From NCBI RefSeq assembly GCF_934772795.1, contig NZ_CAKVMR010000034.1, forward strand, positions 1 through 23,669: a stretch of 23,669 nt of DNA, given 5' to 3'. Both the position numbers and the translations under genes were made by a program. Under the pieces are notes generated by a model. That model did not search any database and was not told the origin of the DNA. It worked only from the letters and a program-made list of their open reading frames with translations. The stretch comes from an uncultured Holdemanella sp. Its GTDB lineage: Bacteria > Bacillota_I > Bacilli_A > Erysipelotrichales > Erysipelotrichaceae. Below are positions 7,610 to 14,243 of this stretch, piece by piece (within the stretch, counting starts at the first letter, position 1; every line of letters starts with the position of its first letter).

Positions 7610-8668
7610 CTATTTTTTCTTGTTTAATAATTCCTCTTGTTTATCCTTATAAGCACTCAAATAGAATTCTCTCCACATATTCAATACGTGTTCCTTAGAA
7701 TAGAATTCACTCAATATACGACTCTCATTTTGATACTTCCCATATACATCTGGATCATTTTTCAACTCTAACAGACAATTTTTAAAACCATTATTATCAT
7801 CGGCATGCATATAACGATCAAATAAGATATCCTTATATAAATCCAAATCACGAAGCACCAATGGAACATGTAAGTTCACAGCTTCTAAAATAGTCATTGG
7901 AAATAATTCATTGTAGCTCGGTACAAAAAGCACGTTCGCCATATTATATAGATCCACCATTTCTTCACGCGGAACAATGCCTAAGAATTTACAGTTTTCA
8001 GGTGGATTTTCCTGTAACTTCTTCAATTCCTCATATCCATCGGTAATACGACCAAAAGAAAAGCCCCCAGCCCATACGAACTGTACGTCTGGCATTTGTT
8101 TGGCAACATCCACAAAATCAAGTACACCCTTACGTGTTTGTACTTGTCCTGCACCCAGTACCACAAAAGCATCTTTGGCTACACCATACTTCTCGCGAAT
8201 CGAAGCACACTCCTCATCCGATTTACGATAGAATTTTTCCTTGGATACATAGTTAGGAATATAGTAAATTCTTTCTCGATCAATACCATAGGCCACTAAT
8301 GCATCAATAAAACTTGGATTCACAACAACCAAGCGATCCGCACTCTTATAGAATTGAATCAAATAAGAACGGAATACATTCAATAATGGTGCTGGAATCT
8401 TTAAGCTTCCCTCAAGTGTATCCGGTAAAAAATGACAATAGGCAATATTAGCTGCCTTATGATTTTGCATCTTCACATAGAAAGTTGGATCCACCGTATG
8501 GAAATGTTGAATGTCTGGCGATTTGATCCAGTTATTGATACCCACTTCAAAGATATCGCTAGCCCCTTCTTTAATTAGATTAACCTGTTCTTCGTAGGCA
8601 CTGCCTACACCTTGACCATCCACTTTATCTGCACTTGAATACATTATAATTCGTATTTTATCTTCCAT
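7610..8668 (-). CDS. GT4 glycosyltransferase, LafB/CpoA-like glycolipid synthase
   Basis: The 352-residue GT-B family 4 enzyme begins MEDKIRIIMYSSADKVDGQG. The SSADKV-GQGVGSAY block is characteristic of the second glycolipid glycosyltransferase (LafB/CpoA-like), which adds a sugar to monoglucosyl-diacylglycerol. Further motifs are VVNPSFIDALVAYGI, the donor-site segment VVLGAGQVQTRKGVLDFVDV and the C-terminal SYNELFPMTILEAVN with an E-x7-E pair. The ATG at 8668 is chosen because the promoter -10 box lies at 8696-8701: a TTG at 8707 is upstream of it and the ATG at 8692 is upstream of the expected transcription start. This is the first gene of the seven-gene operon. Sugar and acceptor are inferred from family and neighbours. 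Confidence 0.85.
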   Translation of the reverse strand: MEDKIRIIMYSSADKVDGQGVGSAYEEQVNLIKEGASDIFEVGINNWIKSPDIQHFHTVDPTFYVKMQNHKAANIAYCHFLPDTLEGSLKIPAPLLNVFRSYLIQFYKSADRLVVVNPSFIDALVAYGIDRERIYYIPNYVSKEKFYRKSDEECASIREKYGVAKDAFVVLGAGQVQTRKGVLDFVDVAKQMPDVQFVWAGGFSFGRITDGYEELKKLQENPPENCKFLGIVPREEMVDLYNMANVLFVPSYNELFPMTILEAVNLHVPLVLRDLDLYKDILFDRYMHADDNNGFKNCLLELKNDPDVYGKYQNESRILSEFYSKEHVLNMWREFYLSAYKDKQEELLNKKK

Positions 8669-8695
8669 AAAAACTACACTTCTTTCATCCATATT

Positions 8696-8725
8696 ATTAT
8701 ATCGCAACTACTATTTGTATGTCCA
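8696..8725 (-). promoter_or_regulatory. Sigma-A promoter of the glycolipid/rimO/dut operon
   Basis: On the minus strand TGGACA (8720-8725) and a perfect TATAAT (8696-8701) are separated by 18 bases. Transcription would begin near 8689, giving a leader of about 20 bases before the ATG at 8668. It lies just downstream of a terminator hairpin, consistent with the start of a new transcription unit. Confidence 0.7.
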
Positions 8726-8739
8726 ACTTTCAAAAAGGC

Positions 8740-8766
8740 AAATGAAAAGCCCCTTTAGCGGGGCTT
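8740..8766 (-). terminator. Intrinsic terminator upstream of the glycolipid operon
   Basis: A perfect hairpin with arms AAGCCCC / GGGGCTT (8747-8753 and 8760-8766, 6-base loop) is followed on the minus strand by TTCATTTG. The T-run is interrupted but the stem is GC-rich. It would stop transcripts coming from the small membrane-protein gene or from a short RNA made in the 8767-8951 interval. Confidence 0.7.
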
Positions 8767-8951
8767 CTCAAGAAAGTTTTAAGAAAGGGAATTTGATTAT
8801 GAAGTGAGCCACTATCTTTGGCTCATCAGTATCTTACTAAAGAATAAAGTGATAGGTATAGTTATATTGTGTGAAATTATGTGTATATTTTACACATTTA
8901 TTGTTGTTTTTAGTTGTTTTTAAAAATATTTAAACTAAAATATACAAATTT
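8767..8951. other. AT-rich intergenic stretch with two inverted repeats, no gene
   Basis: I see no credible open frame here on either strand. It holds a perfect 7-base hairpin TGAGCCA / TGGCTCA (8805-8825) and a separate perfect 7-base inverted repeat ATGTGTA / TACACAT with a 5-base centre (8879-8897). Together with the terminator at 8740-8766 it could be a long 3' untranslated region, or a small RNA. No confident promoter was found. Confidence 0.4.
8879..8897. repeat. Inverted repeat ATGTGTA-N5-TACACAT, possible operator
   Basis: The arms are perfect over 7 bases with the centre TATTT. There is no T-run and the stem is too AT-rich to terminate, so a protein-binding site is conceivable. It is not a cre or CIRCE match. 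Confidence 0.3.
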
Positions 8952-9269
8952 TTATTTCTCTTCGTACAAATCAATCTTCTTTAATACGCTCTTTTTCCCA
9001 TTTCTATGAGAAATAAATCCTAAAACTGTAAATGAACCCGATAGAATCAACCCCATTAAGGCAATCCATTTAACTACATTACGAACACTCATAGGAATCG
9101 TTGGAAACATTGGATCTGTCATTCCAGACCATCCCCAGTATGTCACTGCAGCAAATACAAGTGTAAGAACAAAGGCATTTCTGACCATTCTTCCTACTTT
9201 AATAATCATTTCATTTTCTCTTTGAATCACTTCTGCAAGCTGATCTCTTTCTTTACGGCTCAAACTCAT
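8952..9269 (-). CDS. Small two-helix membrane protein of unknown function
   Basis: The 105-residue product has a charged, probably coiled N-terminus (residues 1-27, SRKERDQLAEVIQREN), a membrane helix at about 30-47, a short outer loop containing MTDPMFPTIPMS, a second helix at about 67-86, and a basic/acidic tail (KKSVLKKIDLYEEK). I do not recognise a family. The ATG at 9269 is preceded by AAAAGGAGC at good spacing. It follows the PTS genes but is separated from them by a strong terminator and has its own promoter, so it need not be part of the PTS operon. Its position after the IID gene recalls levX of the S. mutans lev cluster, but I cannot show homology. Confidence 0.75.
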   Translation of the reverse strand: MSLSRKERDQLAEVIQRENEMIIKVGRMVRNAFVLTLVFAAVTYWGWSGMTDPMFPTIPMSVRNVVKWIALMGLILSGSFTVLGFISHRNGKKSVLKKIDLYEEK

Positions 9270-9300
9270 AATGAACGCTCCTTTTCAAAATTACAAATAT

Positions 9301-9329
9301 ATTATAAGAAAAAAAGACAGGCCTAACAA
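9301..9329 (-). promoter_or_regulatory. Promoter of the small membrane-protein gene, overlapping a terminator
   Basis: On the minus strand TTGTTA (9324-9329) and TATAAT (9301-9306) are 17 bases apart. The -35 box lies in the second arm of the PTS terminator hairpin and the T-run falls in the spacer. Confidence 0.5.
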
Positions 9330-9343
9330 GTTAAGCCCGCCTT
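9309..9343 (-). terminator. Strong intrinsic terminator of the PTS operon
   Basis: A 14-base-pair stem forms between AAGGCGGGCTTAAC and GTTAGGCCTGTCTT, with three G-U pairs and a 2-base loop, followed by a run of T on the minus strand. It lies 17 bases after the IID stop codon. Confidence 0.85.
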
Positions 9344-9359
9344 TAAATGTCTTTAGTGA

Positions 9360-10190
9360 TTATCCTAAGAATCCTACAACAGATCCTACGAATCCGATAA
9401 CTACGAACAATAACAATACTTTAATTGGAGTAACGTTTTTCTTAGCCATCAACCACCAAGCAAACAATACGAATAACATTGTTAAGATCTTAGGGAATGC
9501 TCCATCTAATTTAGATCCTAATGTTACGTCTGTTAACTTACCAGTTTCTGCATCATAAGATTGTGTAATTACTAAGTTAGTTGAAATTGAAACCCAAGAA
9601 GCTGCCATCGCACCAACGATAACTTGTCCCATAACCAATACTGATTCACGGAACGCAGTTGCTTTTTCTCCAACTAACAATTCAACAGCACTACCACCTA
9701 ATTCATAACCTTTGAAGTATACGAATTTTTGGAACCAAATTGAAGTTAAGTTCCATACGATGATATAGAATAATGGTCCTAAAACAGATCCACCTTCTGC
9801 AAAACCTAATGCGATACCTAATAAGATAGGAATATAAGTACCAACGATCAATGAGTCACCAATACCTGCCAAAGGTCCCATTAGACCTGCACGGATACCG
9901 TTGATCATTTCATCATCGATTCCTTCAGCTCCGTTTGCACGAGCTTCTTCCAAACCAGCTGTAATACCAACTACGATAGATCCAATCTGAGGTTCAGTAT
10001 TGAAGAATGGGTAGTAAGTAGTCATTTTTTCACATTGTTCTTCGTGAGAAGGATATAATTCTTTGATAATTGGAAGCATTGACCACATGTAACCAAATGT
10101 CTGCATGTGTTCGTGTGAGAAACATGTTAAGTTTCCATACCACCAACGCCAGAAAGAACTATTTAATGTTTTCTTAGAAATCTTTTTCAT
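9360..10190 (-). CDS. levG: PTS mannose/fructose-family IID component
   Basis: IID is one of the two membrane proteins of the mannose-type permease and forms the sugar channel together with IIC. The 276-residue protein has the IID signatures FWRWWYGNLTCFSHEHMQTFGYMWSMLP near the N-terminus (key parts: RWWYGNL, ERMQ-like HEHMQ, GYMWSMLP), NTEPQIGSIVVGITAGLEE (about 69-87) and GIRAGLMGPLAGIGDSL (about 104-120). The C-terminal third has several membrane helices. It starts 2 bases after the IIC stop codon and is the last gene before the operon terminator. The substrate (fructose, mannose or other) cannot be fixed from sequence; the lev name rests on the adjacent LevQRST-like system and split IIA and IIB genes. 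Confidence 0.9.
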   Translation of the reverse strand: MKKISKKTLNSSFWRWWYGNLTCFSHEHMQTFGYMWSMLPIIKELYPSHEEQCEKMTTYYPFFNTEPQIGSIVVGITAGLEEARANGAEGIDDEMINGIRAGLMGPLAGIGDSLIVGTYIPILLGIALGFAEGGSVLGPLFYIIVWNLTSIWFQKFVYFKGYELGGSAVELLVGEKATAFRESVLVMGQVIVGAMAASWVSISTNLVITQSYDAETGKLTDVTLGSKLDGAFPKILTMLFVLFAWWLMAKKNVTPIKVLLLFVVIGFVGSVVGFLG

Positions 10191-10192
10191 AA

Positions 10193-11032
10193 TTAAATGT
10201 CCTCCTCATCATCGTAATCTACAGAAGCACCACCAACAGCACCTGTAGCTTTCATCATTGTCATTTGGTAGTTAATCAATGCGAATACACCACCAACAAC
10301 TGTAGCAGCAATTAATGTTAATCCCATAGAAGCAGCTAAAGCAAATCCGAACATGAAGTAAATCAAGTCAGAAGTCTTAGATACTACTGATTTTAACAAG
10401 ATACCAATACCTACTGCAGGAAGTACTGATCCTACTGATAAGATAGCTTTTACATACCATACTTCAGTATTTAAGCTCTGGAACAATTCAGCTACGGCTC
10501 CAGATCCATAGTAGCAAAGTAAAGTAACTGGCAAGAATGATAATACAAAGTGTGAAATTAGTGGGAGAACAACATCAACTTTTCCTAAGCAATCCAAGTT
10601 TCCTTTATCCAATTGAGCCCAGCCCCAGTGTTGCCAAATAAGGTTCATCATAGCTGTTCCGTAGAATAAAGTAATACCGATAACACCAGTCATGGCTGAG
10701 ATACTAGAAGCTAAACCTTGTGCTTCAGTTCCTCCAAAATCCATACCTGCTGCTTTTGCTCCAACATAAGCCAATGGAATACCGATGTAACTTACGGCAC
10801 GTAAGTCAGATGCGACTGTTCCACCAGGTGTAACCAATGCGATCCACATTACCTGCATTGGAATACCAATTTGAATACATCCAGATACATCACCTAGGAT
10901 CAAACCTACGAATAATGATGCAACTAATGGACGGTTCAACGTGTAGTTACCTACTGTTGTACCTAAACAAGCGATAGTACTTGCTGCTGTACAACTCATA
11001 AGTCCGATTAAAATTGCTTGTAACCAACTCAT
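10193..11032 (-). CDS. levF: PTS mannose/fructose-family IIC component
   Basis: IIC is the polytopic membrane subunit that carries the sugar pathway with IID. The 279-residue protein shows LNRPLVASLFVGLILGDVSG (about 33-52), QIGIPMQVMWIALVTPGGTVASD and many Gly/Ala-rich membrane helices, as expected. The tail after the last helix is unusually acidic (SVDYDDEEDI). The gene has a clear AAGGAGAG site before the ATG at 11032, follows IIB after a 57-base gap and is nearly fused to IID. Regulation follows the operon promoters upstream of IIA. Confidence 0.92.
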   Translation of the reverse strand: MSWLQAILIGLMSCTAASTIACLGTTVGNYTLNRPLVASLFVGLILGDVSGCIQIGIPMQVMWIALVTPGGTVASDLRAVSYIGIPLAYVGAKAAGMDFGGTEAQGLASSISAMTGVIGITLFYGTAMMNLIWQHWGWAQLDKGNLDCLGKVDVVLPLISHFVLSFLPVTLLCYYGSGAVAELFQSLNTEVWYVKAILSVGSVLPAVGIGILLKSVVSKTSDLIYFMFGFALAASMGLTLIAATVVGGVFALINYQMTMMKATGAVGGASVDYDDEEDI

Positions 11033-11089
11033 TATAAATCTCTCCTTTTTTTCTCTCTATTTATCTTAATTTGTTTACTATTCCCACTA

Positions 11090-11581
11090 TTAGTAACCAA
11101 ATTTAGATCTAAATTTGTCCCAAGTACCGATTGCTGTTTCTTTTAATAACGCAAACAATACTGTATAACCAGCGTTTGTCAATGCTTCACAAGCATCTGC
11201 TTCTTCTTGAGTAATTGACTGGTTTTGACCTAATTTTGTAGCTCCTGGACGATCATTACATGGTCCAATAACTACTGTTTTAACATCGTTAGGTACGAAT
11301 CCATCGTCTACTAACAATTCTTTCATATCCACTGGGTTTTTAGTGATTAAGAAATATTTTTTATTAGAATTCTTAACTGTTTCTGCTTTTTCTCTCCAGT
11401 GTTCTTTTGTCCAAACAAATACTTTCTTGTCTGTACTAGCCTTGAATGACTGTGTCAATACAGGAGTAGTAGCAGCCTTGTCGTTAACTGCGATAATTCC
11501 ATCACAAGGGTATTCTTTAGACCATCTTGTAACAATCTGACCGTGGATAATACGATCGTCAACACGAATAAAACTAATCAT
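11090..11581 (-). CDS. levE: PTS mannose/fructose-family IIB component
   Basis: Cytoplasmic IIB receives phosphate from IIA and passes it to the sugar. The 163-residue protein begins MISFIRVDDRIIHGQIVTRW, in which His13 is the phosphorylated histidine of this family, followed by IIAVNDKAATTPVLTQSFKA. Encoded separately rather than fused to IIA as in ManL or ManX of many bacteria. An AAAGGAGGACATATA sequence precedes the ATG. The 55-base gap from IIA contains a small inverted repeat. Confidence 0.93.
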   Translation of the reverse strand: MISFIRVDDRIIHGQIVTRWSKEYPCDGIIAVNDKAATTPVLTQSFKASTDKKVFVWTKEHWREKAETVKNSNKKYFLITKNPVDMKELLVDDGFVPNDVKTVVIGPCNDRPGATKLGQNQSITQEEADACEALTNAGYTVLFALLKETAIGTWDKFRSKFGY

Positions 11582-11613
11582 TATATGTCCTCCTTTATTC
11601 TGTTTATGCCTTC

Positions 11614-11630
11614 GCTATATGCGTTATAGC
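11614..11630. repeat. Small inverted repeat between the IIA and IIB genes
   Basis: GCTATA / TATAGC arms with a 5-base loop lie in the IIA-IIB gap. With no T-run it is unlikely to terminate; a role in RNA processing or stability is possible but not shown. Confidence 0.3.
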
Positions 11631-11636
11631 CAAATC

Positions 11637-12065
11637 CTATAGATCTTCGTCGTCATCATCAGAAGCAACTGTAAAATCAGTCAATCCTGTACGACCTTCA
11701 CTTAATAATGTATCTTTTAAATCTTGTACATTATCGAAATTATCTTTCATCAATACAGCTGTGATTGCAAGTGGCATATTCATACCTGCAATAACCAATG
11801 TGTTTTGTAGTAATCCTCTTTGATCCAAAACATTCAATGCATTTGTAAATGGAGAACCACTCAAAATATCAGCTAATAAAATAACTTGATCATCTTCTTT
11901 GAAATCTTTGATCAATTCAGCAAAGTTAGATGCAAATTCATCTGCGCTCATTCCGTCCTTTAAGCTTGTAGACAATACATCTTCGCGATCTCCCGTCATC
12001 ATTTTAACGGCACTGTGTAATCCTGGGGCAAATTCGCCATGGCTTACCATAACTACATATTTCAT
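11637..12065 (-). CDS. levD: PTS mannose/fructose-family IIA component
   Basis: IIA takes phosphate from HPr and hands it to IIB. The 142-residue protein starts MKYVVMVSHGEFAPGLHSAV with the active His9. It continues with VILLADILSGSPFTNAL, the typical D-x-x-x-G-S-P-x-N block, and NTLVIAGMNMPLA. The C-terminus ends in an acidic tail (SDDDDEDL). GGAGG lies 8 bases before the ATG at 12065. It is the first gene of the PTS operon; two promoters, a perfect cre and a palindromic operator lie in the 212 bases before it. Confidence 0.93.
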   Translation of the reverse strand: MKYVVMVSHGEFAPGLHSAVKMMTGDREDVLSTSLKDGMSADEFASNFAELIKDFKEDDQVILLADILSGSPFTNALNVLDQRGLLQNTLVIAGMNMPLAITAVLMKDNFDNVQDLKDTLLSEGRTGLTDFTVASDDDDEDL

Positions 12066-12099
12066 TATTTTTTCCTCCGCATTTCTTACTTACTCACAT

Positions 12100-12127
12100 T
12101 TTATAATAAACATGTTAGCGTTTTCAA
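12100..12127 (-). promoter_or_regulatory. PTS promoter P2 (proximal)
   Basis: On the minus strand TTGAAA (12122-12127) and TATAAA (12100-12105) are separated by 16 bases. The start would be near 12093, about 28 bases before the IIA ATG. The spacer and -35 overlap a perfect cre. Confidence 0.6.
12113..12126 (-). promoter_or_regulatory. cre site (CcpA operator), perfect consensus
   Basis: TGAAAACGCTAACA on the minus strand matches every fixed position of the consensus TGWAANCGNTNWCA. It overlaps P2 and lies downstream of P1, positions expected to repress the PTS operon when CcpA is active. Confidence 0.8.
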
Positions 12128-12196
12128 GCATTTTTACACACAATTTCACATATTTTTGCGACTTTCAAACATGAGTATCACATAGAATACACATTC

Positions 12197-12224
12197 ATTA
12201 TAACCCGAATGAAAACCTTTTCAA
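12197..12224 (-). promoter_or_regulatory. PTS promoter P1 (distal)
   Basis: On the minus strand TTGAAA (12219-12224) and a perfect TATAAT (12197-12202) are separated by 16 bases. The start would be near 12190, giving a leader of about 125 bases. A cre-like palindrome overlaps the -35 and a candidate activator site lies just upstream. Confidence 0.65.
12210..12223 (-). promoter_or_regulatory. cre-like site overlapping the P1 -35 box
   Basis: TGAAAAGGTTTTCA departs from the cre consensus at one core position (G for the central C) and is otherwise an almost perfect palindrome. It could be a weaker CcpA site. Confidence 0.45.
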
Positions 12225-12232
12225 TTTTCATA

Positions 12233-12260
12233 TGTCACCACTTTTAAGTGACAAATGTCA
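12233..12260. promoter_or_regulatory. Palindromic candidate operator upstream of P1
   Basis: TGTCAC and GTGACA (12233-12238 and 12249-12254) form a perfect inverted repeat with a 9-base centre, and a third half-site TGTCA follows at 12256-12260. An inner palindrome CACTT-TT-AAGTG is nested in the same stretch. It is centred about 55 bases upstream of the expected P1 start, a normal place for an activator. I infer a site for the response regulator encoded next door; no experimental motif is known to me for this protein. Confidence 0.45.
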
Positions 12261-12262
12261 TT

Positions 12263-12288
12263 TAAAAAGAAACAGCATTACTGTTTCT
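12263..12288 (-). terminator. Terminator of the sensory operon, containing the stop codon
   Basis: A perfect 8-base-pair stem AGAAACAG / CTGTTTCT with loop TAATG is followed by TTTTT on the minus strand. The TAA stop codon of the solute-binding protein is in the loop and its last two codons are in the first arm. Confidence 0.8.
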
Positions 12289-13582
12289 CTAATAATATAT
12301 TCAATTCATCATTTAACTTCTGTAAAGACGCCTCAATATCTTCATTCGTATCAATCAGTCTTCGAATTTCACTATCCGCCATCGAATACAATTGATCATA
12401 ACCATCCACCTTTTTAATTGTGATTGCACGCTCCATCATATCATCAAAAAAATCCAAATTATAACTTGAATCCAATGGCGCATCTTCCTGAATGTACTTT
12501 GTCACATTTTTTGATGTTGAAACATTCTTCAATACCGATACACCCTGCGAATACTTAAATAAACTCTCTTGGGTTGTTTCGTCGTAACAAAGTAACTTTA
12601 AAAATTCCCATGCCATCTTTTTATTCGAGGACATCTTACTGATACCACAAAGCAAGCTATCCATTTGCGAAGCATTATAGCCATTAGGACCTGCTGGCAT
12701 CGGCAAACATTCCCATTCAAAATTCGAATATTTCTTAACACTCCATGGATATGGCTTATATGTTCTATACTCACTAAACATCATAGGACAAAAGGCAACC
12801 TTACCCTTATCAAACAATTCACTTGTGACATTATTCCCACGATTTAAACGATTTAGCTTTCGTACAAATTCAATGGCCGAATACACATCATCATTGTGCA
12901 AAGTACTCTTCATGCTTTTCTCATCAAACAAAGCCTGTCCATTAGAACTTAGGGCATTTTCCCAAGTATAGCCATACTCCCCAAATTGGTCGATTTCTCC
13001 ATCACCATCTGTGTCCACAGTCAATTTCTCGCAAATCGCATAGAAATCATCCCATGTCCAATTGATATTCGGTATTTCAATGCCATTCTCTTCTAGTAAC
13101 GTTTTATTCACGAACATCAAAGTTGGTGAACTCTCATAAGGAAGGGCATACTGCTGATCATAAATATTACCTGCACTCAGTGTCGTTGAAAAATAGCGAT
13201 TTTGATCAAATTCAGAGTCCGTCAACATATAAGTATCTAACGGTTCTAACATACCTACTTTGGCATATGTCGAAAGATCATCACTCAACACCATAAAGAC
13301 ATCGGGAAGTTTTCCGTCCAATGCTTCTTTTGAAATCCAAGCCGAGTAGTCATCCTTCAAGATACCACTCACATATTTCACTTGGACATTCGGATGTTTT
13401 TTTTCAAACCGTTTGATCACATCATCAATGATCTTGCCACTTTCTGGACTAGGCACATTCCAGTTGCTACCCGCAAATACGCCAATCGTTAGAACAACTG
13501 GTTTTTGCGTATAATAAAAGGTTCCTGCCAAACAACACACCAATATGGTAGTTAAAATAATTTTCAATCTTTTTCTTACCAT
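12278..13582 (-). CDS. Family-1 extracellular solute-binding protein (LevT/LevQ-like sensory partner)
   Basis: The 434-residue protein has an N-terminal basic and hydrophobic segment (RKRLKIILTTILVCCLAG) that may anchor it or act as a signal peptide; no clean lipobox is evident. The rest follows the family-1 sugar-binding fold: VIKRFEKKHPNVQVKYVSG, YALPYESSPTLMFVNKTLLE, WTWDDFYAICEKL and a DTDGDGEIDQFG calcium-loop-like segment (about 194-205). No ABC permease or ATPase gene is nearby. It abuts the response-regulator gene (TAG directly followed by ATG) and lies just before the PTS operon, so I infer sugar sensing with the kinase rather than transport, as proposed for LevQ and LevT of S. mutans. 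Ligand unknown. Confidence 0.8.
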   Translation of the reverse strand: MVRKRLKIILTTILVCCLAGTFYYTQKPVVLTIGVFAGSNWNVPSPESGKIIDDVIKRFEKKHPNVQVKYVSGILKDDYSAWISKEALDGKLPDVFMVLSDDLSTYAKVGMLEPLDTYMLTDSEFDQNRYFSTTLSAGNIYDQQYALPYESSPTLMFVNKTLLEENGIEIPNINWTWDDFYAICEKLTVDTDGDGEIDQFGEYGYTWENALSSNGQALFDEKSMKSTLHNDDVYSAIEFVRKLNRLNRGNNVTSELFDKGKVAFCPMMFSEYRTYKPYPWSVKKYSNFEWECLPMPAGPNGYNASQMDSLLCGISKMSSNKKMAWEFLKLLCYDETTQESLFKYSQGVSVLKNVSTSKNVTKYIQEDAPLDSSYNLDFFDDMMERAITIKKVDGYDQLYSMADSEIRRLIDTNEDIEASLQKLNDELNILLEKQ

Positions 13583-14242
13583 CTATTTATTTCCTCTAGA
13601 CAAATACCAAATAGCCAATTGTGTACGATCTCTTAAATCGAGTTTATCCAAAATCACACTTAAATAGTTACGAATCGTTCCTTCACTAAATCCTAGTTTT
13701 TGTGCAATCTCCTTATTTGAATAACCATGACCTATTTGGGCAATGATCTTACATTCGGTATCACTCAAATCGATATGTTCATCTTCTCCATGTTCAAAAT
13801 TAAATTCCCCATTCGAATTTGCCATTCTAGAAAAGAACTGTGTCACTTTACCAGCCACATTTGGATTAAAACAAGCTCCGCCAGATAAAACATTATGAAT
13901 TGCCAAACTCAATTCCTCTAGAGAACATCCTTTCAAAAGATATCCACTTGCGCCATATTTTAATGCATCATAAATATATTCATCATCATCAAAAGTCGTT
14001 AATATTATGACTTTTATATTTGGATACTTCTTTTTTACCAAACGCGTGCAGTCTACACCACTCATATTTGGCATACGCACATCCATCAAGATAATATCTA
14101 TACTTTCTGTTTCTAATGTGTCCAATACTTCTTGTCCACTGCCAACCACTTTTACTACTTCAAAATCCGGATCCGAATCTAAGATGATCTTTAAACTTTC
14201 TCGAATGAGCTGCTGATCATCCGCAATCATGATTTTAACCAT
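13583..14242 (-). CDS. NarL/FixJ-type response regulator (LevR-like role)
   Basis: The 219-residue protein has a receiver domain (1-120) with acidic pocket Asp8-Asp9, phosphoacceptor Asp54 (IILMDVRMPNMSG), Thr82/83 and Lys104 (YLLKG), then a LuxR-type helix-turn-helix (about 155-212; LSDTECKIIAQIGHGYSNKE, IAQKLGFSEGTIRNYLSVIL). The linker (about 135-152) is acidic. One base separates it from the kinase gene and none from the next solute-binding protein gene. I infer that it controls the neighbouring PTS promoters through the palindrome at 12233-12260. Confidence 0.9.
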   Translation of the reverse strand: MVKIMIADDQQLIRESLKIILDSDPDFEVVKVVGSGQEVLDTLETESIDIILMDVRMPNMSGVDCTRLVKKKYPNIKVIILTTFDDDEYIYDALKYGASGYLLKGCSLEELSLAIHNVLSGGACFNPNVAGKVTQFFSRMANSNGEFNFEHGEDEHIDLSDTECKIIAQIGHGYSNKEIAQKLGFSEGTIRNYLSVILDKLDLRDRTQLAIWYLSRGNK

Positions 14243-14243
14243 T

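Noticed and set aside
8692..8707. Earlier starts (TTG 8707 and ATG 8692) for the LafB-like gene
   Set aside because: Both lie at or upstream of the transcription start predicted from the TATAAT at 8696-8701, and the added residues do not resemble the family.
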